Notes under the pieces: model-generated
Database searches by the model: none
What the model was told of the DNA's origin: nothing
Seen by the model: the letters and a program-made list of their open reading frames with translations, nothing else
Shown: one piece after another, positions 27,996 to 36,987 of the stretch
Layout: every line of letters begins with the position of its first letter
Position numbering within the stretch: the first letter of the stretch is position 1
From: JAHBVL01 sp963712055
GTDB lineage: Bacteria > Chloroflexota > Chloroflexia > Thermomicrobiales > UBA6265
Assembly: GCA_963712055.1 (NCBI GenBank)
Contig: CAVQGN010000009.1
Span: forward strand, 82,865 to 146,864
Direction: 5' to 3'
DNA: 64,000 bases
Translations under genes and position numbers: made by a program

Positions 27996-28730
27996 TTGGC
28001 TCAGGCCGTTGCCACACTAGAGCAGACGTACGGGACAGGAGGCCATGACACTGGTCATGGCCATTCGGACCATCCGCCGACAAGTACCGGAACGGATAGC
28101 CGCAAACTTGCGATGTGGCTCTTCCTCGCCTCGGACTGCATGTTCTTCGGATCGTTGATCGCGATGTACATGATCTATCGGGGAGAGGCGGAACGCCTTT
28201 TCCTGGCCGGGCAGGGTGTGGGACCACTACCTCACGAGATTCTCGACATTCCCTACACCTCGATCAGCGCGTTCGTGCTCCTCATGAGTTCCCTGACGAT
28301 GGTGCTTGCGCTTTCAGCCGCGCAGAGAGGGAATCAGCGTGGTCTGAGGGTCTATCTTGGCGCTACCGCGCTTCTCGGCACGGTGTTCCTCGGCGGCCAG
28401 GTCTTTGAGTTCGTGACGTTCAAGCACGAAGGTCTCGGCCTAACGACGAATATGTTCGGCAGTTCATTCTTCACCCTGACTGGCTTTCACGGCGCACACG
28501 TGACGCTCGGCGTAATCTGGCTGGTTTCATTGTTGCTGGTTTCTTTGCGTGGCGGGGTCAAGCCGGATCAGGCAATCAATGTCGAGATTGCCGGGTTGTA
28601 CTGGCACTTTGTTGATATCGTCTGGATCGTGATCTTCACGCTTGTTTACCTGATTCCCTATGACGAGGTGAGTTCAGGGTTGCACGAAGCGGAAGCGGCT
28701 CTCCGGGTCATTGGCATCGGTATCGGTTAG
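27996..28730 (+). CDS. coxC: cytochrome c oxidase subunit III
   Basis: The 244-residue subunit III stabilises the oxidase core and its proton uptake. The N-terminus is His-rich (GHDTGHGHSDH). Membrane helices start at LAMWLFLASDCMFFGSL and include FFTLTGFHGAHVTLGV and YWHFVDIVWIVIFTLVYL, the family signature motifs. It starts with TTG at 27996, chosen because GGGAGGA lies directly upstream and there is no better ATG. It follows coxA by about 50 bases and precedes coxD by about 15. Confidence 0.94.
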   Translation: MAQAVATLEQTYGTGGHDTGHGHSDHPPTSTGTDSRKLAMWLFLASDCMFFGSLIAMYMIYRGEAERLFLAGQGVGPLPHEILDIPYTSISAFVLLMSSLTMVLALSAAQRGNQRGLRVYLGATALLGTVFLGGQVFEFVTFKHEGLGLTTNMFGSSFFTLTGFHGAHVTLGVIWLVSLLLVSLRGGVKPDQAINVEIAGLYWHFVDIVWIVIFTLVYLIPYDEVSSGLHEAEAALRVIGIGIG

Positions 28731-28744
28731 GCAGGACGAGGACT

Positions 28745-29101
28745 ATGGCATCGAACCTGGCAGCACACGGAGTCAACGGAGAAGATCATTCGCATGATCA
28801 CCCGTCAGACCGCAAATACATCGAGATCGCGGCGATCCTGACGGTCATCACCCTGGCCGAGGTCGCGATCTACTACGTTGACTGGATGCATGACACGGGC
28901 GCGCTGGTGCCAACACTCCTGGTGATGTCGCTCGCGAAATTCGTTACGGTCATCGGCTATTACATGCATCTCAAGTTTGATGATCCGCTCTTTCGGAACA
29001 TCTTCATCGCCGGTCTAGTGGTTTCGTTGGCGGTGGTTGGTGCTGTGGCGGCTCTGATTCTGACGCACCAGATCGAAGTATCGACGACGTTGCTGCCCTA
29101 G
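28745..29101 (+). CDS. coxD: cytochrome c oxidase subunit IV (prokaryotic)
   Basis: A 118-residue small subunit with a His-rich start (GEDHSHDHPSD) and three membrane helices: about 30-48, 53-75 containing AKFVTVIGYYMHLKFD, and 85-108. The FVxxYYMHLKFD type motif is typical of prokaryotic subunit IV. It probably stabilises the oxidase and has no cofactors of its own. ATG 28745 has GGACGAGG just upstream. Confidence 0.9.
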   Translation: MASNLAAHGVNGEDHSHDHPSDRKYIEIAAILTVITLAEVAIYYVDWMHDTGALVPTLLVMSLAKFVTVIGYYMHLKFDDPLFRNIFIAGLVVSLAVVGAVAALILTHQIEVSTTLLP

Positions 29102-29140
29102 CATCGAAATTCAGTCGAAAGGAGTCCGCTGACCTGATCA

Positions 29141-30052
29141 ATGGCAGCGGACACGAACCCTATGAATCCGTTTCGCCTTTCCCTCCTCCATTCTGGCACA
29201 GGCTATCCCACAGGATGGCTTCATAGCGACTGGATTCCCGATCCAACGGTCGTCATTTCGGCATTTCTGATTGCGGCCGCGTATCTCCTCTATACCGGTT
29301 CGATGAATCAGCGGAGACCAGATGTCGCCGAGCGCCCGGTGACCACCAAGCAGCGGGTGCTGTTCGTTTCTGGCTGTGTGGCGTTTCTGATTGCGCTCGG
29401 GCAGCCACTCGATGACTGGTCAGATAACTACCTGCTGACCGCTCATATGCTGCAGCACCTGATCCTCATGTTCGCGGTCGCGCCGCTCTGGATGCTGGGC
29501 ACGCCCTCCTGGATGCTCGAGCCATTGACCCGGGTAAACGTGGTCGATCGATTGGGGTATCTGCTGACTCGCCCTGTGGCGGCCTTTATCATCGGGAACG
29601 CGGTCATGGTCCTCTGGCATGTTCCAGGGGTCTACAATGCGGCACTGGATTTCGAGCCTCTGCATATTCTTCAACATGGCATGTTTTTGTTTAGTGCCAT
29701 CATCGCCTGGTGGCCAGTGATCGGCCCAATGCCGGCGTGGCCGAAACTCGAATCACCCGTCAATTGCCTCTATCTCTTTGTCTACAGCATTCCTGGCGGA
29801 ATCTTGGGCGCGTTTATCACCCTGGGAACTGTGCCATTTTACGATTTCTACGCCAATGTACCGCGGATCTTTGGGATATCACTGGAGGTCGATCAGCAAC
29901 TGGCCGGAACGATGATGTGGGTCGGGTCGAGTTCGATCTACCTTCTCTGGATCACGGTGCTCTTTTTCCAGTGGGCGGGACGCGAAGACGAAGTGGATCG
30001 GCAAACCTCGAATCCCGTGGCTACCCGGAGCGCTTCCGGGGTCGCGCCATGA
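29141..30052 (+). CDS. ctaG: CtaG/caa3-type cytochrome oxidase assembly protein
   Basis: A 303-residue membrane protein of the caa3_CtaG family, with seven or so membrane helices. The conserved HMLQHL stretch and the pattern LWHVPGVYNAAL, HILQHGMFLFSAIIAWWPVIGP match this family. Members help assemble or insert copper into subunit I of caa3 oxidases. It lies directly after the coxD gene in the oxidase operon, with GAAAGGAG in the gap. Function by family and position is well supported. Confidence 0.88.
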   Translation: MAADTNPMNPFRLSLLHSGTGYPTGWLHSDWIPDPTVVISAFLIAAAYLLYTGSMNQRRPDVAERPVTTKQRVLFVSGCVAFLIALGQPLDDWSDNYLLTAHMLQHLILMFAVAPLWMLGTPSWMLEPLTRVNVVDRLGYLLTRPVAAFIIGNAVMVLWHVPGVYNAALDFEPLHILQHGMFLFSAIIAWWPVIGPMPAWPKLESPVNCLYLFVYSIPGGILGAFITLGTVPFYDFYANVPRIFGISLEVDQQLAGTMMWVGSSSIYLLWITVLFFQWAGREDEVDRQTSNPVATRSASGVAP

Positions 30053-30066
30053 TCGGTGGCTGACCT

Positions 30067-30387
30067 ATGGAAACAGGATTGACGAACCGGGAATCGCGAT
30101 CTTTTGCGATGGCCTCTGACGAATCGACCAGAGAGGAAGAAGACAAGCGGGGTGCGTGGCGGTTTCTGTGGGTTCTCTTCGTCTTCAAGATCGTGACTGT
30201 TCTGGCAACGTTCTGGGCGGCCGGGTTCACCCGTGAGTCAAGTATTCTCCTCTCGCTCACAACGTGGCCTTGGCTTATCATTGCGGCTATCGGCATCGCA
30301 GGACCGCTTGCGTTCAAGTTTCGGTTACATCGCGTGCGAGCGCGCCGGGAAGCGCTGCAGCGATCCGAGTGGATGCTGGAAACTTGA
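30067..30387 (+). CDS. small membrane protein of the oxidase operon
   Basis: A 106-residue protein with a charged N-terminus (about 35 residues), two hydrophobic segments (about 37-57 and 62-82) and a basic tail RVRARREA. I do not recognise a family. It lies 14 bases after ctaG on the same strand, so it belongs to the cytochrome oxidase operon and may assist its assembly. A later ATG (MASDES) is an alternative start. Confidence 0.55.
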   Translation: METGLTNRESRSFAMASDESTREEEDKRGAWRFLWVLFVFKIVTVLATFWAAGFTRESSILLSLTTWPWLIIAAIGIAGPLAFKFRLHRVRARREALQRSEWMLET

Positions 30388-30454
30388 GCAAGTAGGATCG
30401 AATTGACCGCTTTCTGGGTGAAAGCGAATGGGTTGAGTACAGGGGAGACGGTGC

Positions 30455-31087
30455 GTGGCTGGTTACATCAACGTCAAGTTCATCCGACCGACGGTTTTTG
30501 CGCTGACAGCGATTGTGATCGTCGGCGCGATCATCATCGGCATTGGAGAACTGCTCCTCAATGTCCATGACGATGAATGGTCCAAGGAATATCTTCGTCC
30601 AGAACTCTGGCTCGGTGTTGGTTTGACGGTTGGCATTCTCGGTTTGGCCTATTTCCTGATGTCCCGGCCAGCCGGTGCATTGGGTCCACTGGATGACGAA
30701 GTGGCGATCGGCAGCAAGCCGATAACGTCTGAATACTCTCTGACGCCGGTCGACCCCTATGCGCGCCATGGGGAACCAGGCACTCTCGCTGATCTTCAGG
30801 CGGGCTATACCGTCTATGCCCGGAACGGTGGTCTCGCCGAGATTAGCGACGTCCTCAACAGTGTGGAGGATATCGGTTCGAAGCAACGGACGTTGCTCTA
30901 TGGTCGTGGTCTCCATGGTGCGCCGTCCGAGGTCTGGATTCCGATCGAAGCGGTGACGACTGTCTATCCGGAGACACGCTCCGTCTTCCTGGCAATCGCC
31001 GGCGACGAAATTGAAGCACTCGGTTGGAATCGGCCACCTGCGAGTTTCGTGCGGCAGGAAAGACCAACCGAAACACCACTGTATTAA
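30455..31087 (+). CDS. membrane protein with PRC-barrel-like C-terminal domain, oxidase operon end
   Basis: A 210-residue protein starting at GTG 30455 with GGGAGACG upstream. Two hydrophobic helices (about 8-30 and 48-66) are followed by a soluble domain with GYTVYARNGGLAEISDV, RTLLYGRGLHG and VWIPIEAVTTVYPE. The order of small beta strands resembles a PRC-barrel/DUF2171 fold, but that is a weak match. It is the last gene before a strong terminator and so is probably part of the oxidase transcript. No function can be assigned. Confidence 0.55.
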   Translation: MAGYINVKFIRPTVFALTAIVIVGAIIIGIGELLLNVHDDEWSKEYLRPELWLGVGLTVGILGLAYFLMSRPAGALGPLDDEVAIGSKPITSEYSLTPVDPYARHGEPGTLADLQAGYTVYARNGGLAEISDVLNSVEDIGSKQRTLLYGRGLHGAPSEVWIPIEAVTTVYPETRSVFLAIAGDEIEALGWNRPPASFVRQERPTETPLY

Positions 31088-31112
31088 CGTTGGCGCTTAA
31101 CGAAGATGTTTG

Positions 31113-31160
31113 ACGCGCTCAGCAGTTCTCCTGAGAACTGCTGAGCGCGTTCTTTGTTTT
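31113..31160 (+). terminator. strong intrinsic terminator of the cox operon
   Basis: A perfect 17-base stem (arms 31113-31129 and 31134-31150) with a CCTG loop is followed by TCTTTGTTTT. It closes the transcript that starts at coxB and separates it from the GMC oxidoreductase gene. Confidence 0.9.
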
Positions 31161-31189
31161 GTCGGCGACTACTGAGGATTCACGTCACC

Positions 31190-32899
31190 ATGGGCCAACG
31201 TTTTGACTACATCATCGTCGGTGGAGGTGCGGCGGGTTGCGCTCTGGCAAACCGTTTGAGCGCAGACGGCCGGTCTCGGGTGGCACTGATCGAAGCCGGT
31301 CCAGACACCCCTCCGGATCACAACGACGACATTCTCTGGGACAGTTATCCCATCGTCGCTTACTTTGATCCGCGTCATCACTGGACCGATCTCCGCGTCT
31401 ACCACCAGCCGCCTCCCGTGGATGAGCCGGACACTCGTACGCTTCGACGCTACGAGCAAGGCAAGGTGATGGGAGGTGGGTCATCTATCAATGGAATGAT
31501 GGCCAACCGGGGAGCGCCGGGAGACTTTGACGAATGGGCGACCTTGGGAGCGACCGGGTGGGCGTGGGACGATGTATTGCCCTATTTCCGACGTCTCGAG
31601 CACGATCTGGATTGCGACGGCCCAATGCATGGAGACTCGGGTCCGCTCCCTATCCGCCGAGAACCGAAAACCGCCTGGCCCGGATTCACTCGTGTGGCGG
31701 GGGAGGCGCTCGAAGCGTCGGGTTTACCCTATATCTTCGACCAGAACGGTGCAGAGTTTGAACCTGCCTATTTCCCCATCACCATCAACAACGATGGCCG
31801 CCGAGCGTCGACAGCTACCACTTATCTGACCTGGGATGTTCGCAGGCGGCCGAATCTGGCGATCATCGCCGATACCGAGGTCACGGGGTTACGGTTCGAT
31901 GCGAATCGAATCGCCGGTGTCGATGTCCGTCGAGGCGGGTCATATCGGGATTCGATCGACGCTGCCAACGTGGTGCTGGCGACAGGTGCGATCCACACGC
32001 CTGCCATGCTCCTCCGGGCGGGAATCGGACCGGGACAATCGACGCAGAATCTCGGTATCGATGTGCGAGCGGATCTGGCAGGAGTTGGACGGAATCTGCA
32101 AGAGCACCCGCAGATTGCAGTATCAGCCCTCTTACGCAAGGATGCGCGTCAGCCGTGGTCGACTCGCCGCCATATCTTCGCCGGTTTTCGCTATTCATCG
32201 GGACTGGCCGACTGTGATCCTGTTGATATGTATGGGGTTGTCGTCAACCGGGGCGGGTGGCACGCGCTTGGGCAGAAGATGGGTGGTTTTCTGATTTGGG
32301 TGAACAAAGCCTATTCACAGGGGTGGGTCGAACTTACAAGTGCCGAGGCCGGCATTGAACCACGGGTCGAACTGAATCTGCTGAGCGATGAGCGGGATCG
32401 GGTACGCATCGCCGATGCCCTCAAACGGATGGCGAAACTCTATCGTCATCCGAGTTTGCAGGCATCGGTCTACTCGCCGTTTCCGACCAGCTACACCGAA
32501 AAATCTCGCGATCAAGCGGTAGTGACTGTTGCCAATCGAGCGCGGATGGAGCCACTGGCTCGGTTGGCTGATGGGCCGGCACCGGTCCGACGGCGGGTGA
32601 TGAGGGATCGCGTTGCGGGAGGATTGTCGTTGTTCGAGCTGGTCCAGGATGAGCACGATCTGGATGCGTTTGTGCGGGAACGGACCCATGGCACCTGGCA
32701 TTGCTGTGGCACCGCCAAGATGGGGAGCGCTTCCGACCCGACAGCTGTCACCGATCCCAGCGGCCGCGTGTACGGTGTTGAGGGACTCTGGGTAGGGGAC
32801 ACCTCGTTGATGCCCTCGGTCCCCCGCGGCAACACGAATCTGCCCGCCATCATGATTGGTGAAAAGATCTCCGATCATATCCTCAGAACGCGGTCGTAG
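31190..32899 (+). CDS. GMC-family FAD-dependent oxidoreductase
   Basis: A 569-residue flavoenzyme of the glucose-methanol-choline family. The N-terminal Rossmann motif is IIVGGGAAGCALANRL, followed by GGGSSINGMMANRG and DFDEWATLGATGWAWDD. The C-terminal catalytic region has WHCCGTAKMG (catalytic His) and NTNLPAIMIGEKI. Length, order and motifs match choline/alcohol dehydrogenases, but the substrate is not known. The ATG at 31190 (MGQRFDY) is preferred over the one at 31154, which lies in the terminator. It is followed after 2 bases by the proline-racemase-type gene, so they are likely co-transcribed. Confidence 0.9.
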   Translation: MGQRFDYIIVGGGAAGCALANRLSADGRSRVALIEAGPDTPPDHNDDILWDSYPIVAYFDPRHHWTDLRVYHQPPPVDEPDTRTLRRYEQGKVMGGGSSINGMMANRGAPGDFDEWATLGATGWAWDDVLPYFRRLEHDLDCDGPMHGDSGPLPIRREPKTAWPGFTRVAGEALEASGLPYIFDQNGAEFEPAYFPITINNDGRRASTATTYLTWDVRRRPNLAIIADTEVTGLRFDANRIAGVDVRRGGSYRDSIDAANVVLATGAIHTPAMLLRAGIGPGQSTQNLGIDVRADLAGVGRNLQEHPQIAVSALLRKDARQPWSTRRHIFAGFRYSSGLADCDPVDMYGVVVNRGGWHALGQKMGGFLIWVNKAYSQGWVELTSAEAGIEPRVELNLLSDERDRVRIADALKRMAKLYRHPSLQASVYSPFPTSYTEKSRDQAVVTVANRARMEPLARLADGPAPVRRRVMRDRVAGGLSLFELVQDEHDLDAFVRERTHGTWHCCGTAKMGSASDPTAVTDPSGRVYGVEGLWVGDTSLMPSVPRGNTNLPAIMIGEKISDHILRTRS

Positions 32900-32901
32900 A
32901 C

Positions 32902-33969
32902 ATGCGGTTTTCATCGATGGTGACTGCAGTCGATGCCCACGCAGGTGGCGAACCCGGCCGGGTGATCACCGGTGGCGTGATCGATGTTCCAGGCGATTCA
33001 ATGTTCGCCAAGATGCAACACCTGCGGGACAACCGCGACGATCTGCGCAAACGGATGCTCCGCGAACCCCGAGGCTATCCGGGTCTCTGTTGCAACCTTC
33101 TCCTTCCACCGACCGATTCGCGTGCGGATGCTGGTTTTGTCATCATGGAGCAGGTCGAATATCCGCCGATGTCGGGTTCGAACACGATCTGCACGGTCAC
33201 CGTCCTTCTCGAAACCGGGATTCTGCCGATGGTCGAACCGGTGACCGAACTCATGCTGGAAGCGCCGGCTGGTCTTGTTTCCGTGCGGGCAACCTGTGTC
33301 AACGGCAAAGTGACGGGGGTGACCTTTCAGAATGTGCCGGCTTTCGTGACCCATCTCGATGCCCGGATAGACGTTCCGGGTGTTGGGTCGCTAATGGTCG
33401 ATGTTGCTTACGGCGGTATGTGGTACGTGATCTGCGATGCCGACCAAGTCGGGCTTGCGATCGATCCAGGGGAAGGAGCCGAGATCGTCCGAATTGGCGA
33501 AATGATCAAAGCCGCCGCTCGTGAGCAGTTGCCGGTTGTCCATCCAGAAAACGCCGAGATCGCGGGTGTTTCGATTGGACAGTTTTCCGGTCCAGCACGA
33601 TCGTCCGTCGCTGATCTGCGCAACACGGTCGTGATTTCGACCGGATCGTTCGATTGGGACGATTCTTCGACCTGGACCGGGGTGCTCGATCGCTCTGCCT
33701 GCGGCACCGGGACCTGCGCGAAGATGGCCGTGCTCCACGCTCGCGGTCTCTTGCCTCTCCATCAGGATTTTGTTCACGAGAGCATCCTGGGAACGACATT
33801 CACGGGGAGACTGGTTGGCGAAACCATGGTCGGTGACTATCCGGCGGTCATCCCGACGATTACCGGACAAGCCTGGATCACCGGTATCGCCCAATACCTG
33901 ATCGATCCCACCGATCCGTTTCCGGCAGGGTATGTGGTTGGCGATATCTGGGGTGGCGTTGCTCCTTAG
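32902..33969 (+). CDS. proline racemase / hydroxyproline epimerase-family enzyme (Ser/Cys type)
   Basis: A 355-residue member of the proline racemase superfamily. It has DAHAGGEPGRVITGG at the start, MSGSNTIC at the first catalytic position and ACGTGTCA at the second. Proline racemases and 4-hydroxyproline epimerases have Cys at both places; here the first is Ser and the second Cys is kept. Ser/Cys members are known for hydroxyproline epimerase or dehydratase activity rather than proline racemisation. It probably acts in hydroxyproline or related cyclic amino acid breakdown in the cytoplasm. It sits two bases after the GMC oxidoreductase gene, a plausible partner. Confidence 0.85.
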   Translation: MRFSSMVTAVDAHAGGEPGRVITGGVIDVPGDSMFAKMQHLRDNRDDLRKRMLREPRGYPGLCCNLLLPPTDSRADAGFVIMEQVEYPPMSGSNTICTVTVLLETGILPMVEPVTELMLEAPAGLVSVRATCVNGKVTGVTFQNVPAFVTHLDARIDVPGVGSLMVDVAYGGMWYVICDADQVGLAIDPGEGAEIVRIGEMIKAAAREQLPVVHPENAEIAGVSIGQFSGPARSSVADLRNTVVISTGSFDWDDSSTWTGVLDRSACGTGTCAKMAVLHARGLLPLHQDFVHESILGTTFTGRLVGETMVGDYPAVIPTITGQAWITGIAQYLIDPTDPFPAGYVVGDIWGGVAP

Positions 33970-33970
33970 G

Positions 33971-35179
33971 TCAGAGCGCGGTCGGTAGCGATTCTGGTTC
34001 GATCGAGGTCAATGGCGCCCATGGATCGGGCACGAAGAACGACAGTCCGATCATGGCGATCGCAACCACTGGAAGCAACGCGAGCGCGACATCGTACGAT
34101 CCCGTCGCGTCCCGGATAGCCCCGCCGACAATCGGACCGAGCCCAGACGCGAGATAGCCGATTCCGAGCACCATGCCAGCCGAGGAACCGGTACGACCGG
34201 CTGGCGCGACATCGGCTGGCATCAGCAATCCCATCCCGAATAGGCCCGCTACTCCGAACCCGGCCAGGACCGGTCCAATCCAGCGGAGGAGGTCGCCGCC
34301 GGGATTGATTGCCAGCATGGACGACCCTATAAGAAACGACGCTGACGCCAGAAGTGTCGGGATTCGGCGAGAGTGGATCCGGTCCGAAAGGATTGGCAGA
34401 CCGACCATCGCAGGAAAGGTGGCCAACTGAAACACGGCGAAGATGAGTCCAGCCTGCGACTCTGAGATCCCGGCTTCTTCATGCACGGAGGGGAGCCAGG
34501 CGACTAGCAGGTAGTAGCAGAGTCCTTGCCCGGCGAAGACACCAGCAACGATCCAGGCGCGGCGATCGCGCCAGGGTGACCAGGCACGAGCGGCGGCGGT
34601 CAGAGATGATGCCTGGTTACGGACTGGTAGCGAGCGCAGGTTCCAGGATTTGAGGGAAAGCAGCCAGATCACCAAGCTCATCAACCCAAGAACGCCCCAA
34701 AAAGCCAGCGGCAGACCCCAGGCGGTTTCGCTGATCAACGGCAGGAGAACCGGTGCGGTCAAGAATGCCGCCAGCACCGCGCCGACAAAAAACCCGGCGG
34801 CATAGACGCCGGTTGCCATACCGATCCGGCTGGGCAGGAGTCCGCGACCAATCCTGGGAAAGGATGGTTGGCTGATCCCGATTCCGAGCCCAAACAGCAC
34901 AGTCAAAGCCAGGAGAGCTGGATAGCCCGGTGCGACCGCTCGCAAACCGCCTGCGACTGCCACCAGGAGCAACCCCACGCTGATCACCCGGCGGGGATCG
35001 AAACGGTCGGCGAGTCGCCCTCCTGGCGCCGCCGCCAGACCCATCAGAACCGGGGGCAGAGCGACAAGCAGCGAGGCTTCGGTTTTCGAAAGCCCGAGAT
35101 CCTCAGTGATCCGCGGGAGCACCGGACCGACGCCGATCAAGCCGGTACGGAGATTGATCGCGACTAGCCACAGCGCCAT
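33971..35179 (-). CDS. MFS transporter, CynX/NimT-like
   Basis: A 402-residue major facilitator protein with about 12 membrane helices. The start INLRTGLIGVGPVLPRI and the loop GGRLADRFDPRRVI (the MFS A-motif between helices 2 and 3) fit the CynX/NimT subgroup of cyanate and nitroimidazole type transporters. Substrate unknown. The ATG at 35179 is immediately preceded by TTG; no better start exists before the in-frame stop upstream. It is convergent with the proline-racemase-family gene and may transport a related compound. Confidence 0.85.
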   Translation of the reverse strand: MALWLVAINLRTGLIGVGPVLPRITEDLGLSKTEASLLVALPPVLMGLAAAPGGRLADRFDPRRVISVGLLLVAVAGGLRAVAPGYPALLALTVLFGLGIGISQPSFPRIGRGLLPSRIGMATGVYAAGFFVGAVLAAFLTAPVLLPLISETAWGLPLAFWGVLGLMSLVIWLLSLKSWNLRSLPVRNQASSLTAAARAWSPWRDRRAWIVAGVFAGQGLCYYLLVAWLPSVHEEAGISESQAGLIFAVFQLATFPAMVGLPILSDRIHSRRIPTLLASASFLIGSSMLAINPGGDLLRWIGPVLAGFGVAGLFGMGLLMPADVAPAGRTGSSAGMVLGIGYLASGLGPIVGGAIRDATGSYDVALALLPVVAIAMIGLSFFVPDPWAPLTSIEPESLPTAL

Positions 35180-35373
35180 CAACGCGATCCGAATGCCAGT
35201 GTCTTGGTGTGATGCCTCTCGGCGGTCGATCTCGTGGACTCCACTTGCGATATGATTGTTTCATCCGGTTCTTCCGGCGGGTTTATCGTACGCCAAAATG
35301 GCAGCCTGCCGAACCGTTCTTGGCGCGCTCGCCAGGACGAGCCCGACCGTGATGCTGTGATGCAGCACAGCGT

Positions 35374-36945
35374 ATGATTCGGATGGCCATGCAGCGAACG
35401 TCTCCACGACCCCAGAAACCGCTCTATCCGCCGGTCAACAATGCCCGACCGGCACATTCGCGTCGGTTGATAGCAGGATTGATGGCGGCAGCTGGCCTGC
35501 TGATTGCGGTTGCATGGGTGGTTTTTGTCAGCGGGGGCAACGAACAACCCTCGGCCATGGGCGTGGTCGCAGATCCTTCGGCCTCAGTGCCGATCATCGG
35601 TCAGGTTTTCACTCCGACCCCCGTTCCTCCGACACCAACACCTGAACCAACGATTCCAGTTCTCGCCAGTGCGTCTGGCGGCGAGACATCGGGAGAAAAC
35701 GGCTGTGCGCCGCTCTGCTTGGTCCGGATGACGAATTCGGAAGCGTCGGTTTCGGCATTGACTGGCTTCGGGGCCGCCCCGGCGTACGCTCACGGTGATC
35801 AGCTCTGGAGTGGCATCACCGACGATGTCTTGCAGCAGCTCAAACTGATCGGCACTCCGCTCGAGATCATCGGTGGCATTTCAACGGCGACGTCGCTCTA
35901 TGTCGTCCGCATGCCCGAGGATGCCCCTGAGTATCTCGTGAGCGAGGTCGGCGAGATTCTCGATCAGGTCGATAACCAGTATGTGGTCGCGATGTCGTCG
36001 AAACCGCCCTATGTGAAAGAACTCGCTGATTGGGGAATTTCCGTCGAAAAGATGCCTCCGTTGATTCCTGACACGAGCACCAAGCGGACTGAATTGCAGC
36101 CGATCCTCGATCCCTGGGATGTCGCCGCCTCGGTATCCATTGCGCAACTGAAACAGCGAGTCAAGGACCTGACGCAAGCCGATGCTGAAACCGGAGACTA
36201 CGGCAGCCGGGATTACCAGACCGCTGGTAACGTCAAATCGGCCGAGTACATTTACCGGAAACTGGCGAGTTATGGGCTCAAGGTCTGGTATGAGGATTTC
36301 ATTGCCGACAACGGCACCTTGCTCCTCAATGTGGTCGGTGAAGTGCCGGGCAATGATGACAGCGAGATTTATCTCCTGACAGCCCATTTCGATTCGATCT
36401 CGCCTGATGCCGATTCACTTGATCTGGCTCCGGGTGCACTCGATAACGCCACGGGCGTCTCGGTGTTGCTGGAAACGGCGCGGGCGCTCGCAGGCTACGA
36501 ACTCGAACATCCCGTTCATGTCGTTTTTCTCAATGCCGAGGAATACGGTTTGCAGGGTGCAAAAGCGTTTGCTCGCCAAGCGTCGATCAAGGAAGAACGA
36601 CCGTATGTCGGTGGGATCAACGTCGACTCCGTCGGTCTCGCGATCGACGAAAACTTCCTTTGGGTGAACGCTCCGGGTGACTCACAGTTCATGTCAAACG
36701 CTCTTGTCGACACGAACCAGCGTTGGGGACTTGGGATCAAGATTGCCACCAGAAACAATCCCAAGATCCGGGCCGATGAATACGAACTGAACCAGATGGG
36801 CATACCGGTCGTGATGGTTGGCAGTGTCCTTTATGGCGACCCCCGGATCAATACAATTGACGACACGATCGAGCAGGTCGATTTTTGGTATCTGCAAGCC
36901 GTTGGACAGTTGATGGTGCTGACAATGGTCGATCTTGCCGGGTGA
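35374..36945 (+). CDS. M28-family metallopeptidase with N-terminal membrane anchor
   Basis: A 523-residue exported M28 peptidase. A basic N-terminus and one membrane helix (about 32-52) are followed by a Pro/Thr-rich linker with FTPTPVPPTPTPEP, then a poorly characterised region. The catalytic M28 domain shows LLTAHFDSISPD (His and Asp ligands), GALDNATGVSVLLE, VVFLNAEEYGLQGAKAF (catalytic and ligand Glu pair) and GGINVDSVG. The last segment reads INTIDDTIEQVD, where a His is normally seen just before TxxD, so one zinc ligand seems changed to Asn. It probably digests peptides at the cell surface, with this caveat. Confidence 0.85.
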   Translation: MIRMAMQRTSPRPQKPLYPPVNNARPAHSRRLIAGLMAAAGLLIAVAWVVFVSGGNEQPSAMGVVADPSASVPIIGQVFTPTPVPPTPTPEPTIPVLASASGGETSGENGCAPLCLVRMTNSEASVSALTGFGAAPAYAHGDQLWSGITDDVLQQLKLIGTPLEIIGGISTATSLYVVRMPEDAPEYLVSEVGEILDQVDNQYVVAMSSKPPYVKELADWGISVEKMPPLIPDTSTKRTELQPILDPWDVAASVSIAQLKQRVKDLTQADAETGDYGSRDYQTAGNVKSAEYIYRKLASYGLKVWYEDFIADNGTLLLNVVGEVPGNDDSEIYLLTAHFDSISPDADSLDLAPGALDNATGVSVLLETARALAGYELEHPVHVVFLNAEEYGLQGAKAFARQASIKEERPYVGGINVDSVGLAIDENFLWVNAPGDSQFMSNALVDTNQRWGLGIKIATRNNPKIRADEYELNQMGIPVVMVGSVLYGDPRINTIDDTIEQVDFWYLQAVGQLMVLTMVDLAG

Positions 36946-36987
36946 CCAAAGTCTCACGCGACGTCACTTCCTGAGGGGAACCACGCA

